From: Blastomonas sp. | GTDB taxonomy: Bacteria > Pseudomonadota > Alphaproteobacteria > Sphingomonadales > Sphingomonadaceae | DNA length: 64,000 bases | Reading direction: 5' to 3' | Assembly (NCBI RefSeq): GCF_030373265.1 | Contig: NZ_JAUCZC010000010.1 | Location: forward strand, 1-64,000 | The notes under the pieces: generated by a model | Databases searched by the model: none | What the model saw: only the letters and a program-made list of their open reading frames with translations | What the model was told of the DNA's origin: nothing | In this document: piece by piece, positions 54,999-64,000 of the stretch | How positions within the stretch are numbered: the first letter of the stretch is position 1 | Layout of the letters: the number at the start of each line of letters is the position of its first letter | Translations under genes and position numbers: made by a program

Positions 54999-56345
54999 AT
55001 GAGTGACTATGATTTCGACCTGTTCGTCATCGGAGCGGGATCGGGCGGGGTGCGCGCCTCGCGCATCGCCTCGTCGCACGGCGCCAAGGTCGCGGTGGCC
55101 GAGGAATACCGCGTCGGCGGCACGTGTGTCATTCGCGGCTGCGTGCCCAAAAAGCTGCTGGTCTATGGGTCGCACTTCGCCGAGGATCTGGAAGACGCGC
55201 AGAACTATGGCTGGACCATCGAGGGCGCCAAGTTCAGCTGGCAGGTGTTGCGCGATCGGGTGCTGGGCGATGTCGACCGGCTGAATGCGGCGTATATCTC
55301 GACGCTCACCAACCACAACGTCACGATCATCGACCAGCGCGCGACGATCATCGCGCCGCACCGGGTGAAGCTTGCCAGCGGCAAGGAGATCAGCGCGAAG
55401 TACATCCTGATCGCCGTTGGCGCGCGTCCGTTCGTTCCCGAATTCCCGGGCGCCGAGCATATCCTGACCTCGAACGAGATGTTCCACCTCGACGAACTCC
55501 CCAAGCGCGCGGTGATCGCGGGCGGCGGCTATATCGCCAACGAGTTCGCCGGCATTCTCAATGGCCTGGGCACCAAGGTGACCATCGTCAACCGGAGTGA
55601 CAGCATTCTGCGCGGCTATGATGAATCGTTGCGCGACCGGCTGCTGCAGATTTCGATGACCAAGGGGATCGAGTTCAAGTTCAACGCACCGTTCGAGAAG
55701 ATCGAAAAGCGCGAGGACGGCACGCTCGACGTCTATCTCAAGGGTCAGGACCCGATCCATACCGATATCGTGATGTTCGCCACCGGACGCGTTCCCAATG
55801 TCGAAGGTCTGGGTCTGGAACATGCCGGGATCGAGACTGACGACCTGGGTGCGATCCCGGTGGACGAATACAGCAAGACCAGTTGCGACAGCATCTATGC
55901 GGTGGGCGATGTCACCAACCGTGTGCAGTTGACCCCGGTGGCGATCCGAGAGGGGCAGGCGTTCGCCGATACCGTGTTCGGCGACAAGCCGAGCACCGTC
56001 GATTACAACTGCATTCCCACCGCGGTGTTCTCGCAGCCGCCGATTGCCTCTGTCGGCCTGACCGAAGGCGAGGCGCGCAACCGCTATGGCAACATCCGCG
56101 TCTATTCGTCCGACTTCCGCCCGATGCGCAACGTGTTCGCACACCGGGCCGAGCGCGGGCTTTACAAGATGATCACCGAGGAACCCTCGGGCAAGATCCT
56201 CGGGCTGCACATGATCGGCCCGGATTCGCCCGAAATCCTGCAGGCGGCGGCGATCGCGGTAAAGGCGGGGCTGACCAAGCAGGCGTTCGACGACACCGTG
56301 GCGCTGCACCCCAGCATGGCCGAAGAACTGGTGCTGATGAAGTAA
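54999..56345 (+). CDS. gor: Glutathione-disulfide reductase
   Basis: A 448-aa FAD disulfide reductase keeping glutathione reduced with NADPH. FAD motif DLFVIGAGSGGVRASRIAS; redox pair Cys43 and Cys48 in GGTCVIRGCVPKKLLVYG; NADPH-binding VIAGGGYIANEFAGILNGLG; second FAD site IYAVGDVTNRVQLTPVA; and the C-terminal active-site base in ALHPSMAEELVLM. The Cys43-x4-Cys48 spacing and the RxxCVPKK wording favour glutathione reductase over other members. It begins 37 bases after pgi, possibly in the same transcript, with GGGAG upstream. Confidence 0.93.
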   Translation: MSDYDFDLFVIGAGSGGVRASRIASSHGAKVAVAEEYRVGGTCVIRGCVPKKLLVYGSHFAEDLEDAQNYGWTIEGAKFSWQVLRDRVLGDVDRLNAAYISTLTNHNVTIIDQRATIIAPHRVKLASGKEISAKYILIAVGARPFVPEFPGAEHILTSNEMFHLDELPKRAVIAGGGYIANEFAGILNGLGTKVTIVNRSDSILRGYDESLRDRLLQISMTKGIEFKFNAPFEKIEKREDGTLDVYLKGQDPIHTDIVMFATGRVPNVEGLGLEHAGIETDDLGAIPVDEYSKTSCDSIYAVGDVTNRVQLTPVAIREGQAFADTVFGDKPSTVDYNCIPTAVFSQPPIASVGLTEGEARNRYGNIRVYSSDFRPMRNVFAHRAERGLYKMITEEPSGKILGLHMIGPDSPEILQAAAIAVKAGLTKQAFDDTVALHPSMAEELVLMK

Positions 56346-56366
56346 GCGCCGACGCGCGCTTGATCG

Positions 56367-57767
56367 TTACCCGATCCGGTACGGCACCATGCCGCGCCGG
56401 TCGGGGTCGATCAGCAACGGGCGATCGGTGGGCGGAAACGCGCGCTGGTCGCAATTGTCGCGCGGGCAGGTGCGGCAGCCGATCCCGATCGGGGTGACCG
56501 CGCCCACCGCGGTGGTATCGAGCCCGTCGGCATAGATGAAATGCCGCGCGTGCTCGACCTCGCAGCCTAAAGCGACGGCATAGCGGCGCGGCTTGCGGCC
56601 ATAGCTGCCCGAGGGCTTGACCAGCCCCTTGGCCATCGAGACATAGCGCACCCCGTCGGGGGTCTCGGCGAGCTGGACGAGAATGCGGTCGGGGATCGCG
56701 GCGGCCTCGTGCACCACCCAGAGCGGACACGCGCCACCGAAGCGCGCGAACTGCAACCGGGTGGCGCTGTGCCGTTTGGTGATGTTGCCCGCCATGTCGA
56801 CCCGGCAGAAGAACACCGGCAGCCCGCGCGCGCCGGGCCGCTGCAGCGTCGACAGCCGGTGGCACGCTTGCTCGAAGCTCACCCCGAAGCTCTGGCTCAA
56901 TTGCTCGATATCATGACGGCACGCCATCGCGGTGTTGCGAAAGCGCGCATAGGGCATCGCCAGCGCGCCGGCGGCATAGTTCGCCAGCCCCACCGCGACC
57001 AGCCTGCGCGCCTGTTCGCTGCGCAAATCAGCGCTGGCGGCGAGCGCGGCGATGGCATCGCGCATCTCCTCGGCCACCAGCCGGTGCGCGAGCTGGAAAT
57101 AGCGCGATTCGGGCGCCATGCTGCGATCAAGCGACAGCGTGCGGCTGTCCCGGTCGAACCGGCTGAGCGATGTGTCGGCTGTGGTGCCCTGGTGCCAGCC
57201 CAGCGTGATGCCATGGCGTTGGTTCAGCCGGTCGGACAGCCCGTCCGCGTTCAGCGCGTCACCGAGCTGTTCCGCAATCCGCTCGGCCTCGCGGTCGAGC
57301 AGGTCGATGTAATTGCCCGCTTCGTGAAACCAGTCGCGCACCTCTTCCCAGGGCAGCCGCGCGGCGTGCTGCCCGGTGCCCGCGAGGCTGTCGTCGAGCA
57401 TCGCGGCGCGTTCCTGCGCCTGGCGGTATCCCTGATACAGCGTCGAGAGCATAGCAGCGAAATCGGGCTGCACTTCCTGCCAGCGCGCGAGCCTTGCCGG
57501 GTCGATGTCTGCGCCTGCGAAAAGCGGGTCGTCGAGGATTGGCTGCAACACTTCGCCGGTGCCGTCTTCAGCCTCGGTATCGAACGCAAACCGCCGCGAC
57601 AATGCGGTCAGCACCGCGGTGGTCACCGGGCGCTCGTCGTTCTCGATCTGGCTGAGATAGCTCGCCGAAATCCCCAAGGCCTCGGCCATCGCTGCCTGGT
57701 TGAGACCACTGCGGCGGCGGGATGCGCGAACGCGGGATCCGGCATAGAGGCGCTTGCGGGTCGACAT
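56367..57767 (-). CDS. XRE-family short-chain fatty acid regulator (ScfR/RamB type)
   Basis: A 466-aa transcription factor. Residues 8-65 are an XRE helix-turn-helix (SRVRASRRRSGLNQAAMAEA, LGISASYLSQIENDERPV). Residues about 160-290 resemble an inactive ImmA/IrrE peptidase-like domain (YFQLAHRLVAEEM). The C-terminal half is the DUF2083-type domain with cysteine sets (GIGCRTCPRDNCDQRAFPP). RamB of corynebacteria and ScfR/MccR of proteobacteria have this layout and control acetate and propionate pathways. It diverges from pccB across 111 bases holding three TTTGCAA boxes, so it very probably regulates the methylmalonyl-CoA operon and itself. Confidence 0.9.
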   Translation of the reverse strand: MSTRKRLYAGSRVRASRRRSGLNQAAMAEALGISASYLSQIENDERPVTTAVLTALSRRFAFDTEAEDGTGEVLQPILDDPLFAGADIDPARLARWQEVQPDFAAMLSTLYQGYRQAQERAAMLDDSLAGTGQHAARLPWEEVRDWFHEAGNYIDLLDREAERIAEQLGDALNADGLSDRLNQRHGITLGWHQGTTADTSLSRFDRDSRTLSLDRSMAPESRYFQLAHRLVAEEMRDAIAALAASADLRSEQARRLVAVGLANYAAGALAMPYARFRNTAMACRHDIEQLSQSFGVSFEQACHRLSTLQRPGARGLPVFFCRVDMAGNITKRHSATRLQFARFGGACPLWVVHEAAAIPDRILVQLAETPDGVRYVSMAKGLVKPSGSYGRKPRRYAVALGCEVEHARHFIYADGLDTTAVGAVTPIGIGCRTCPRDNCDQRAFPPTDRPLLIDPDRRGMVPYRIG

Positions 57768-57780
57768 GCCTCATCGCTAG

Positions 57781-57810
57781 TTTGCAAACATGCGCTTTGC
57801 AAGTTTGCAA
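57781..57810. promoter_or_regulatory. Triple TTTGCAA operator for the ScfR/RamB-type regulator
   Basis: Three copies of TTTGCAA at 57781-57787, 57796-57802 and 57804-57810 lie between the regulator and pccB. The known corynebacterial RamB motif contains AAAGTTTGCAAA, and the segment GCAAGTTTGCAA here is close to it. Spacing places the boxes about 14 bases from the regulator start. Confidence 0.65.
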
Positions 57811-57878
57811 TTTAACATTTGCGCCTGCCTTCAAAGGCTGAAAAGGATGCGGTCCGAAATTCAGACAAGAGGGATGCG

Positions 57879-59405
57879 ATGCAGGCCATATTGGAAGAAC
57901 TCGCCGAGCGGCGCGAGAAAGCGCATCTGGGCGGCGGCGAAAAGCGCATCGCAGCCCAGCATAGCAAGGGCAAGCTGACCGCGCGCGAACGCATCGACGT
58001 GCTGCTCGATCCGGGCAGTTTCGAGGAGCTCGACATGTACGTCGAGCACAACTGCACCGACTTCGGCATGCAGGACCAGATCATCCCCGGCGACGGCGTT
58101 GTCACCGGATCGGGCACGGTCAACGGCCGCCTCGTCTTCGTGTTCAGCCAGGACTTCACCGTGTTCGGCGGATCGCTCTCGGAGCGCCACGCGCAGAAGA
58201 TCTGCAAGATCATGGACATGGCGCTCAAGGTCGGCGCGCCGGTGATCGGCCTCAACGATTCGGGCGGCGCGCGCATCCAGGAAGGCGTGGCGTCACTCGG
58301 CGGTTATGCCGAGGTGTTCCAGCGCAACGTGCTGGCATCGGGCGTGGTGCCGCAGCTCAGCCTGATCATGGGGCCTTGCGCTGGCGGCGCGGTCTACAGC
58401 CCCGCGATGACCGACTTCATCTTCATGGTGAAGGATTCGAGCTACATGTTCGTCACCGGCCCCGATGTGGTCAAGACCGTGACCAACGAGGTGGTGACGC
58501 AGGAGGAGCTCGGCGGTGCCGTCACGCACACCGCCAAGTCGGGCGTCGCCGATGTCGCGTTCGACAACGACATCGAGGCGCTGCTCGCCGCGCGCGATCT
58601 GATCGATTATCTGCCGCTGTCGAACCGCGAGGATCTGCCCGAGCGCCCGACCGCGGACCCGTTCGACCGGATCGAGAACAGCCTCGACACGCTGATCCCG
58701 GCCAACCCGAACATGCCCTATGACATGCACGAGCTGATCAGGAAGACGCTCGACGAGGGCGAGTTCTTCGAGATCCAGCCGACCCACGCGGGCAACATCA
58801 TCACCGGCTTCGGCCGGATCGAAGGCCGTACGGTGGGCGTCGTCGCCAACCAGCCGATGGTGCTAGCGGGATGTCTCGACATCAACTCGTCCAAGAAAGC
58901 CGCGCGCTTTGTGCGCTTCTGCGATTGCTTCGAGATCCCGATCATCACCTTTGTCGACGTCCCCGGCTTCCTGCCCGGCGTGGCGCAGGAACACAGCGGC
59001 ATCATCAAGCACGGCGCGAAATTGCTCTATGCCTATGCCGAGGCGACGGTCCCGAAGATCACCGTCATCACCCGCAAGGCCTATGGCGGCGCGTACGACG
59101 TGATGGCGTCAAAGCACCTGCGCGGCGACCTCAACTACGCCTGGCCCACCGCCGAAATCGCGGTGATGGGCGCCAAGGGCGCGGTCGAGATCATCTTCCG
59201 TGGGCGTACAGCGGACGAGATCGCCGAACGCACCAAGGAATACGAAGCCCGCTTCGCCAACCCGTTCGTCGCGGCCTCCAAGGGCTTTATCGACGAGGTG
59301 ATCATGCCGCATTCGACAAGGCGGCGGATCGCGCTGGGCTTGCGCAAGCTGCGCAACAAGCAGCTGGAAAATCCCTGGAAGAAGCATGACAATATTCCGT
59401 TGTGA
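57879..59405 (+). CDS. pccB: Propionyl-CoA carboxylase beta subunit (carboxyltransferase)
   Basis: A 508-aa carboxyltransferase that transfers CO2 from carboxybiotin to propionyl-CoA, making methylmalonyl-CoA. [20 protein letters not shown] and [15 protein letters not shown] are the N-terminal block. [20 protein letters not shown] and [16 protein letters not shown] form the first oxyanion site, and [20 protein letters not shown] with [18 protein letters not shown] the second. It lacks a biotin carboxylase domain; the alpha subunit (pccA) is outside the window, presumably downstream. ATG 57879 is chosen, with AGAGGG five bases upstream and a length equal to other PccB. The stop overlaps the next gene. 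Confidence 0.94.
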   Translation: MQAILEELAERREKAHLGGGEKRIAAQHSKGKLTARERIDVLLDPGSFEELDMYVEHNCTDFGMQDQIIPGDGVVTGSGTVNGRLVFVFSQDFTVFGGSLSERHAQKICKIMDMALKVGAPVIGLNDSGGARIQEGVASLGGYAEVFQRNVLASGVVPQLSLIMGPCAGGAVYSPAMTDFIFMVKDSSYMFVTGPDVVKTVTNEVVTQEELGGAVTHTAKSGVADVAFDNDIEALLAARDLIDYLPLSNREDLPERPTADPFDRIENSLDTLIPANPNMPYDMHELIRKTLDEGEFFEIQPTHAGNIITGFGRIEGRTVGVVANQPMVLAGCLDINSSKKAARFVRFCDCFEIPIITFVDVPGFLPGVAQEHSGIIKHGAKLLYAYAEATVPKITVITRKAYGGAYDVMASKHLRGDLNYAWPTAEIAVMGAKGAVEIIFRGRTADEIAERTKEYEARFANPFVAASKGFIDEVIMPHSTRRRIALGLRKLRNKQLENPWKKHDNIPL

Positions 59406-59662
59406 TCATTGAACTCGAAAAGCTCAAGGCGCTTCTTTGGGAAGAGTGGGACCCTATAGGGGTGAACCAGTTTGCGAGCGCTAAAGACGAATATGACAGC
59501 TATGCCTTTCAGCTTTTTCAAATGCTCCATGCCGGAGCTGGACTTCAGGACATTGAAGCATTCTTAAAATGGGCCGAGCAAGAAAACATGGGCTTGAACC
59601 CGACAGGTGTTCACAGCCAAATCGCTGAGAAAGTGATGAACATTCATAGGAACGGACAATGA
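59402..59662 (+). CDS. Small AT-rich protein, DUF1871-like
   Basis: An 86-aa acidic soluble protein, starting at GTG 59402 within the pccB stop and ending within the mce start (ATGA). It therefore sits inside the operon with translational coupling on both sides. The phrase [20 protein letters not shown] followed by a Y-rich helix resembles the small family DUF1871, some members of which may be immunity proteins; I could not confirm this. Base composition is plainly lower in GC than the flanking genes, with TTT, CTT and TTA codons, suggesting recent acquisition. It does not look related to methylmalonyl-CoA metabolism. Confidence 0.65.
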   Translation: MIIELEKLKALLWEEWDPIGVNQFASAKDEYDSYAFQLFQMLHAGAGLQDIEAFLKWAEQENMGLNPTGVHSQIAEKVMNIHRNGQ

Positions 59663-60093
59663 AGCTAGGCCGTCTCAATCATATTGGCGTCGCCACGCCC
59701 TCGATCGCGGATGCCATCGTGTTCTACCGCGATGTCATGGGCGCGACCAAGATCCATGATCCGTTCGACCTGCCCGAACAGGGGGTGAAGGTGTGCTTTG
59801 TCGATACGCCGGGCGCGGATGGCGCGCTCAATGGCACGCAGATCGAACTGATCGAGCCGCTGCCGGGCAATGCCTCGATCGGCTCGTTTCTCGAGAAGAA
59901 CCCGGCCGGGGGGCAGCATCATATGTGCTATGAGGTGCCCGATATTCATGCAGCGAAAGCGGAGTTCGAGGCGCTGGGCAAGCGGGTATTGGGTGAGCCT
60001 CGGATTGGCGCGCACGGGACGTTGATCTTCTTCGTGCATCCCAGGGATATGGGCGGGGTGCTGACCGAGATCATGGAGACGCCGAAGCATTAG
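59659..60093 (+). CDS. mce: Methylmalonyl-CoA epimerase
   Basis: A 144-aa metal-dependent enzyme of the glyoxalase/VOC fold interconverting (S)- and (R)-methylmalonyl-CoA. The N-terminal GRLNHIGVATPSIADAIVFY provides the first His ligand. QIELIEPLPGNASIGSFLEK gives the Glu, and PAGGQHHMCYEVPDIHAAK the second His. The late VFF-type strand (LIFFVHPRDMGGVLTEIME) supplies the last Glu. Its ATG overlaps the stop of the 86-aa gene. It is followed by a paired palindromic repeat. Confidence 0.94.
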   Translation: MKLGRLNHIGVATPSIADAIVFYRDVMGATKIHDPFDLPEQGVKVCFVDTPGADGALNGTQIELIEPLPGNASIGSFLEKNPAGGQHHMCYEVPDIHAAKAEFEALGKRVLGEPRIGAHGTLIFFVHPRDMGGVLTEIMETPKH

Positions 60094-60096
60094 ACG

Positions 60097-60217
60097 CCCT
60101 CTCCCCTTGAGGGGAGAGGGAAGAGCCACGAAGTGGCGAAGGGAGAGGGGGATCGGACGTCCCGCCAACGTTGGGCGACTGCCCCTCTCCCAACCCTCTC
60201 CCCTGAAGGAGAGAGGG
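60097..60217. repeat. Paired palindromic repeats between mce and the enoyl-CoA hydratase gene
   Basis: CCCTCTCCCCTT/GAGGGGAGAGGG hairpin at 60097-60120 and a similar one at 60194-60217, with a CCACGAAGTGG hairpin between. Same family as 32470-32581. Confidence 0.85.
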
Positions 60218-60240
60218 CTTTAAGGGAGAAGAATGCCGTC

Positions 60241-61023
60241 ATGACCTACGAAACCATAAAGCTCGAGATCGCCGACCAGATTGCCACCATCACGCTGAAC
60301 GTGCCCGAGCGGCTGAATGCCTGTTCGCTGCCGATGGCGGGCGAGATCAACGATGCGCTCGATCACCTGGGTGATGCACGCGCGCTGGTCATCACCGGCG
60401 CGGGCAAGGGTTTCTGCTCGGGGGCGGATCTGACCGGCGGGCGTGACAGCTCGATTTCGGGCGGGCAGGGCAGCTACAAGGCGCTGACCCAGCACTACAA
60501 TCCGATGCTGCTCAAGCTGCACCGTCTGCACATCCCGACAATCAGCGCAGTCAATGGCCCTGCCGCAGGCGTCGGTTGCTCGATCGGCCTCGCGCCCGAT
60601 TTCGTCGTGGCGAGCGAAAAGGCCTATTTCCTGCAGGCGTTCGTCAACATCGGTCTGGTGCCCGATGGCGGCGCGAGCTGGATGCTCACCCGGTTGATCG
60701 GCAAGGCGCGCGCGACCGAGATGATGATGCTGGGCGAAAAGATCCCCGCCGCCAAGGCGCACGACTGGGGCATGGTCTACAAGGTGGTCGAGCACGACAG
60801 CCTGATCGACGAGGCGATGGCGCTGGCCGCGCGGCTGGCCGCGATGCCCACCGTGGCGCTCGGCATCATGCGCAAGAACCTGGTCGAAGCGCTCGAATGC
60901 GACTTCGCCACCGCGCTGACCCGCGAGGCCGAAGGCCAGAAGATCGCCGGCGACACCAACGATGCGCGCGAAGGCGCAATCTCCTTCCTGCAGAAGCGCA
61001 AGCCGAACTTCACCGGCAGCTGA
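60241..61023 (+). CDS. Enoyl-CoA hydratase/isomerase family protein
   Basis: A 260-aa crotonase-fold protein. Residues [10 protein letters not shown] give the first oxyanion-hole segment; [20 protein letters not shown] is the second, and [20 protein letters not shown] with catalytic-region acidic residues follows. [20 protein letters not shown] is the usual next block. It could be an enoyl-CoA hydratase or isomerase of beta-oxidation, or an accessory enzyme of the surrounding methylmalonyl-CoA path; the exact substrate is not determined. ATG 60241 is used; an in-frame extension upstream lies in a palindromic repeat. Confidence 0.9.
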   Translation: MTYETIKLEIADQIATITLNVPERLNACSLPMAGEINDALDHLGDARALVITGAGKGFCSGADLTGGRDSSISGGQGSYKALTQHYNPMLLKLHRLHIPTISAVNGPAAGVGCSIGLAPDFVVASEKAYFLQAFVNIGLVPDGGASWMLTRLIGKARATEMMMLGEKIPAAKAHDWGMVYKVVEHDSLIDEAMALAARLAAMPTVALGIMRKNLVEALECDFATALTREAEGQKIAGDTNDAREGAISFLQKRKPNFTGS

Positions 61024-61045
61024 TCACACACACGGGACCGACAGC

Positions 61046-63184
61046 ATGACCGACACACCCAAAATCGCCGACTGGCAGGCTCTGGCCGAAAAGGAGGTCA
61101 AGGGACGCGATCTCACCTGGCAGACGCCCGAGGGGATCGCGGTCAAGCCGCTGTATACCGCGGACGATGTGTCGGTCGATCCCGGCCTTCCGGGCTTTGC
61201 GCCGTTCACCCGCGGGGTACGCGCCAGCATGTATGCGGGCCGGCCGTGGACGATTCGCCAGTACGCGGGTTTCTCCACCGCCGAGGAATCGAACGCTTTC
61301 TATCGCCGCAACCTTGCAGCCGGGCAGAAGGGGCTTTCGGTCGCGTTCGATCTCGCCACCCACCGCGGTTATGACAGCGACCACCCGCGCGTCACCGGCG
61401 ATGTCGGGAAGGCGGGCGTGGCGATCGACAGCGTCGAGGACATGAAGATCCTGTTCGACGGTATCCCGCTCGACAAGATGTCGGTCAGCATGACGATGAA
61501 CGGCGCGGTGATCCCGATCCTCGCGTTCTTCATCGTCGCAGGCGAAGAGCAGGGGGTGGATCGCAAACTGCTCGACGGGACCATCCAGAACGACATCCTC
61601 AAGGAGTTCATGGTCCGCAACACGTATATCTATCCGCCCGAGCCTTCGATGCGGATCATCTCGGACATCTTCGGCTATACCAGCCGCGAGATGCCCAAGT
61701 TCAACAGCATCTCGATCTCCGGCTATCACATGCAGGAAGCCGGCGCGACGCAGGTGCAGGAGCTCGCCTTCACCATCGCCGACGGCATGGAATATGTGAA
61801 ATACGGTGTCGCCTCGGGCCTCGACATCGACAAGTTCGCCGGGCGCCTCTCGTTCTTCTTCGCCATCGGCATGAACTTCTTCATGGAAATCGCCAAATTG
61901 CGCGCCGCGCGCGTGCTGTGGCATCGGGTGATGACCCAGTTGGGCGCGCAGGACGAGCGCTCGAAGATGCTGCGCACCCACTGCCAGACCTCGGGCGTGT
62001 CGCTGACCGAGCAGGACCCGTACAACAACGTGATCCGCACCACGATCGAGGCAATGGCCGCGATGCTGGGCGGAACGCAGTCGCTGCACACCAATGCGCT
62101 TGATGAAGCGATCGCACTGCCCACCGATTTCTCCGCACGCATCGCCCGCAACACCCAGCTGGTGATCCAGGAAGAAACCGGGATGACCAACGTGGTCGAT
62201 CCGCTGGGGGGCAGTTACTATATCGAAAGCCTGACGCAGGAACTGGTCGACAAGGCGTGGGAGATCATCGAGCGTGTCGAAAGCGAAGGCGGCATGGCCA
62301 AGGCCGTGGCGGCGGGCTGGCCCAAGGCGATGATCGAGGAAGCCGCTGCCGGACGCCAGGCTCGGGTCGATCGCGCCGAGGATGTCGTGGTCGGCGTGAA
62401 CAAGTATCGCCTGCCGACCGAGGACCATCTCGAGACGCTCAACGTCGACAACGCCAAGGTGCGCGAAGGCCAGGTGGCCCGGATCGCGTCGGTCAAGGCG
62501 TCGCGCGATGGCGCTGCCTGCCAGGCTGCGCTCGATGCTTTGCGCGAAGGCGCGAGGGGCGACGGCAATCTGCTCGCGCTCGCGGTCGATGCCGCGCGTG
62601 CGCGCGCGACATTGGGCGAGATCAGCCAGGCGATGGAGGATGTGTTCGGGCGCTATGCGACCGTGCCGACCCCGGTGAAGGGCGTCTACAGCGCGCCGTA
62701 TGTCGATGACGGCCGCTGGGCGCAGGTGGTCGAGGGCGTCAAGGCCGTCGAACGCCGTCTGGGCCGCAAGCCCAAGCTGCTCGTCGCCAAGATGGGCCAG
62801 GACGGCCATGATCGCGGCGCGAACGTGATCGCCTCGGCCTTTGGCGACCTCGGCTTCGAGATCGTCTCGGGGCCGCTGTTCCAGACACCCGAAGAGACCG
62901 TGGTGCTCGCGCTCGAGAGCGATGTCGATGTCGTCGGCGCTTCGTCGCTGGCCGCCGGGCACAAGACGTTGATCCCCGAGCTGATCGCGGGCCTCAAGGA
63001 AGCCGGGCGCAACGACATCAAGGTGATCGTCGGCGGCGTCATCCCGCCGCAGGATTACGACTTCCTCCGCGATGCCGGCGTCCAGGGCATCTACGGCCCC
63101 GGATCGAACGTCGTAGAATGCGCTGCGGACGTTCTGCGTCTGCTCGGCCACAACATGCCCCCAGTTCAGGAAGCTGCAGAATGA
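61046..63184 (+). CDS. scpA: Methylmalonyl-CoA mutase
   Basis: A 712-aa adenosylcobalamin enzyme converting (R)-methylmalonyl-CoA to succinyl-CoA as a single-chain homodimer type. The substrate domain includes [20 protein letters not shown] with [39 protein letters not shown], and [20 protein letters not shown]. The C-terminal cobalamin domain has the base-off ligand His588 in [23 protein letters not shown] 61046 begins 22 bases after the hydratase gene. Its stop overlaps bioB. No chaperone gene (meaB) is seen in the window. Confidence 0.95.
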   Translation: MTDTPKIADWQALAEKEVKGRDLTWQTPEGIAVKPLYTADDVSVDPGLPGFAPFTRGVRASMYAGRPWTIRQYAGFSTAEESNAFYRRNLAAGQKGLSVAFDLATHRGYDSDHPRVTGDVGKAGVAIDSVEDMKILFDGIPLDKMSVSMTMNGAVIPILAFFIVAGEEQGVDRKLLDGTIQNDILKEFMVRNTYIYPPEPSMRIISDIFGYTSREMPKFNSISISGYHMQEAGATQVQELAFTIADGMEYVKYGVASGLDIDKFAGRLSFFFAIGMNFFMEIAKLRAARVLWHRVMTQLGAQDERSKMLRTHCQTSGVSLTEQDPYNNVIRTTIEAMAAMLGGTQSLHTNALDEAIALPTDFSARIARNTQLVIQEETGMTNVVDPLGGSYYIESLTQELVDKAWEIIERVESEGGMAKAVAAGWPKAMIEEAAAGRQARVDRAEDVVVGVNKYRLPTEDHLETLNVDNAKVREGQVARIASVKASRDGAACQAALDALREGARGDGNLLALAVDAARARATLGEISQAMEDVFGRYATVPTPVKGVYSAPYVDDGRWAQVVEGVKAVERRLGRKPKLLVAKMGQDGHDRGANVIASAFGDLGFEIVSGPLFQTPEETVVLALESDVDVVGASSLAAGHKTLIPELIAGLKEAGRNDIKVIVGGVIPPQDYDFLRDAGVQGIYGPGSNVVECAADVLRLLGHNMPPVQEAAE

Positions 63185-64000
63185 ATGATCTTACTACCCG
63201 GTCCCCTGCGCAGGCAGGGGCCCATCGCCTGGTCTCTCCAAATCATGCTGCGCCAGCCGGACGCTCAGGAGATGGGCCCATGCCTGCGCAGGGAACCGCA
63301 AGGACAGACTGGAGCCGCGATGAAATCACTGCGCTGTTCGATCTGCCGTTCAACGACCTGATGTTCGAGGCGCAGACCATCCACCGCACCAATTTCCCGC
63401 GCAACGAAGTCCAGCTCTCGACCTTGCTGTCGATCAAAACCGGCGGTTGCCCCGAGGATTGCGGCTATTGCAGCCAATCGACTGCGGCCGAAAGCGGGGT
63501 CAAGGCGACCAAGCTGCTCGACGTGCAGGCGGTGCTGCAGGCCGCGGCACAGGCCAAGGACCACGGCTCGGGCCGGTTCTGCATGGGCGCGGCGTGGCGC
63601 AACCCCAAGGATCGCGACATCCCCAAGCTCGCCGCGATGGTCAAGGGCGTGCGCGAGATGGGCATGGAAACCTGCATGACGCTGGGCATGCTCACCGCGA
63701 GCCAGGCCAAGCAGCTCGCCGATGCTGGGCTCGATTACTACAACCACAACATCGACACCGCGCCCGAGAACTACGCCAACGTCATCACCACCCGCACCTT
63801 CGAGGACCGGATGGAGACATTGGACAACGTGCGTTCGGCAGGCATCAACGTGTGCTGCGGCGGCATCGTTGGCATGGGCGAGACGCGCTCCGACCGCATC
63901 GGCTTCATCCACGCGCTTGCCACCATGCCGCACCCGGAAAGCGTGCCGATCAACGCGCTCGTCCCGGTCAAGGGCACGGTGCTGGGCGACATGCTCGCCG
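63181..64000 (+). CDS. bioB: Biotin synthase, incomplete at the window end
   Basis: About 273 codons of a radical SAM enzyme inserting sulfur into dethiobiotin. The cluster cysteines are Cys90, Cys94 and Cys97 in [50 protein letters not shown] and [14 protein letters not shown] are typical of BioB. The gene runs past base 64000. The ATG at 63181 overlaps the scpA stop (ATGA). The first 40 residues are encoded by a palindromic repeat and are not conserved, so the ATG at 63280, inside the right arm, could be the true start. A role in supplying biotin to propionyl-CoA carboxylase is likely. Confidence 0.9.
   Translation, partial: MNDLTTRSPAQAGAHRLVSPNHAAPAGRSGDGPMPAQGTARTDWSRDEITALFDLPFNDLMFEAQTIHRTNFPRNEVQLSTLLSIKTGGCPEDCGYCSQSTAAESGVKATKLLDVQAVLQAAAQAKDHGSGRFCMGAAWRNPKDRDIPKLAAMVKGVREMGMETCMTLGMLTASQAKQLADAGLDYYNHNIDTAPENYANVITTRTFEDRMETLDNVRSAGINVCCGGIVGMGETRSDRIGFIHALATMPHPESVPINALVPVKGTVLGDMLA
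63202..63294. repeat. Large palindrome at the start of bioB
   Basis: The left arm 63202-63231 (beginning TCCCCTGCGCAGGC) is nearly complementary to the right arm 63266-63294 (ending GCCTGCGCAGGGA) over about 29 bases, with a 34-base spacer. It lies in the bioB frame without a stop. Confidence 0.85.

Noticed and set aside
61010-63151. A 713-codon frame antisense to methylmalonyl-CoA mutase
   Set aside because: Rich in Asp/His/Arg with no motif; the mutase and its cobalamin motif are certain on the plus strand.

Overview
The window is chromosomal DNA of a high-GC alphaproteobacterium, most likely a member of the Sphingomonadaceae; the genus cannot be fixed from sequence alone. Supporting signs are the gene orders plsY-dprA-topA and lepB-rnc-era, an ALAS-type hemA, a RskA-type ECF sigma unit, a carboxynorspermidine route to polyamines, and short palindromic intergenic repeats of kinds I associate with sphingomonads.

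Layout. Bases 1-532 hold no recognisable gene. Bases 533-6752 carry a two-gene accessory cassette: a 1433-aa helical-repeat protein with a C-terminal PIN-like region, overlapped by a 646-aa helical partner. I recognise neither as a described system. It is followed by about 940 bp of gene-poor DNA holding a broken CzcA/CusA metal-efflux fragment, which suggests an insertion or decay zone. From 7.7 kb on, mostly core genes follow: two small conserved ORFs, gloB, a secreted M17 aminopeptidase, tspO, a type II NADH dehydrogenase, a membrane-anchored SUKH protein, a radical SAM protein, a cation/proton antiporter, a MobA-like nucleotidyltransferase, moaB, a lytic transglycosylase, a cysteine-free uracil-DNA glycosylase-like protein, ETF-QO, ispE, an N-formylglutamate amidohydrolase, ilvD, a lipoprotein, nnr and a 23S rRNA methyltransferase-like gene.

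From 29 to 34 kb: two MAPEG proteins and a polyamine set on the minus strand (CANSDH, nspC and ornithine decarboxylase, the last behind a structured, U-rich leader), then a threonine dehydratase. From 34.8 to 37 kb: an ECF sigma factor, its RskA-like anti-sigma and a secreted fasciclin-domain protein preceded by a SigK-like promoter. From 37 to 44 kb: btaA-btaB for betaine lipids, then on the minus strand hemA, a cytochrome b561-YceI fusion, an exonuclease and an ATP-dependent DNA ligase. From 44.5 to 56 kb: murI, plsY, dprA, topA, an alpha/beta hydrolase, era, rnc, lepB, pgi and gor.

From 56.4 kb to the end lies a propionate/methylmalonyl-CoA locus. A ScfR/RamB-type regulator faces pccB across three TTTGCAA boxes. 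pccB is followed by an AT-rich 86-aa ORF, mce, an enoyl-CoA hydratase, methylmalonyl-CoA mutase and bioB, which runs off the window. PccB acts in a biotin-dependent carboxylase, so bioB fits the pathway.

Several families of palindromic repeats are scattered between genes. Two of them have entered coding sequence, in ispE and at the start of bioB. No tRNA, rRNA, CRISPR array or complete insertion sequence was seen.
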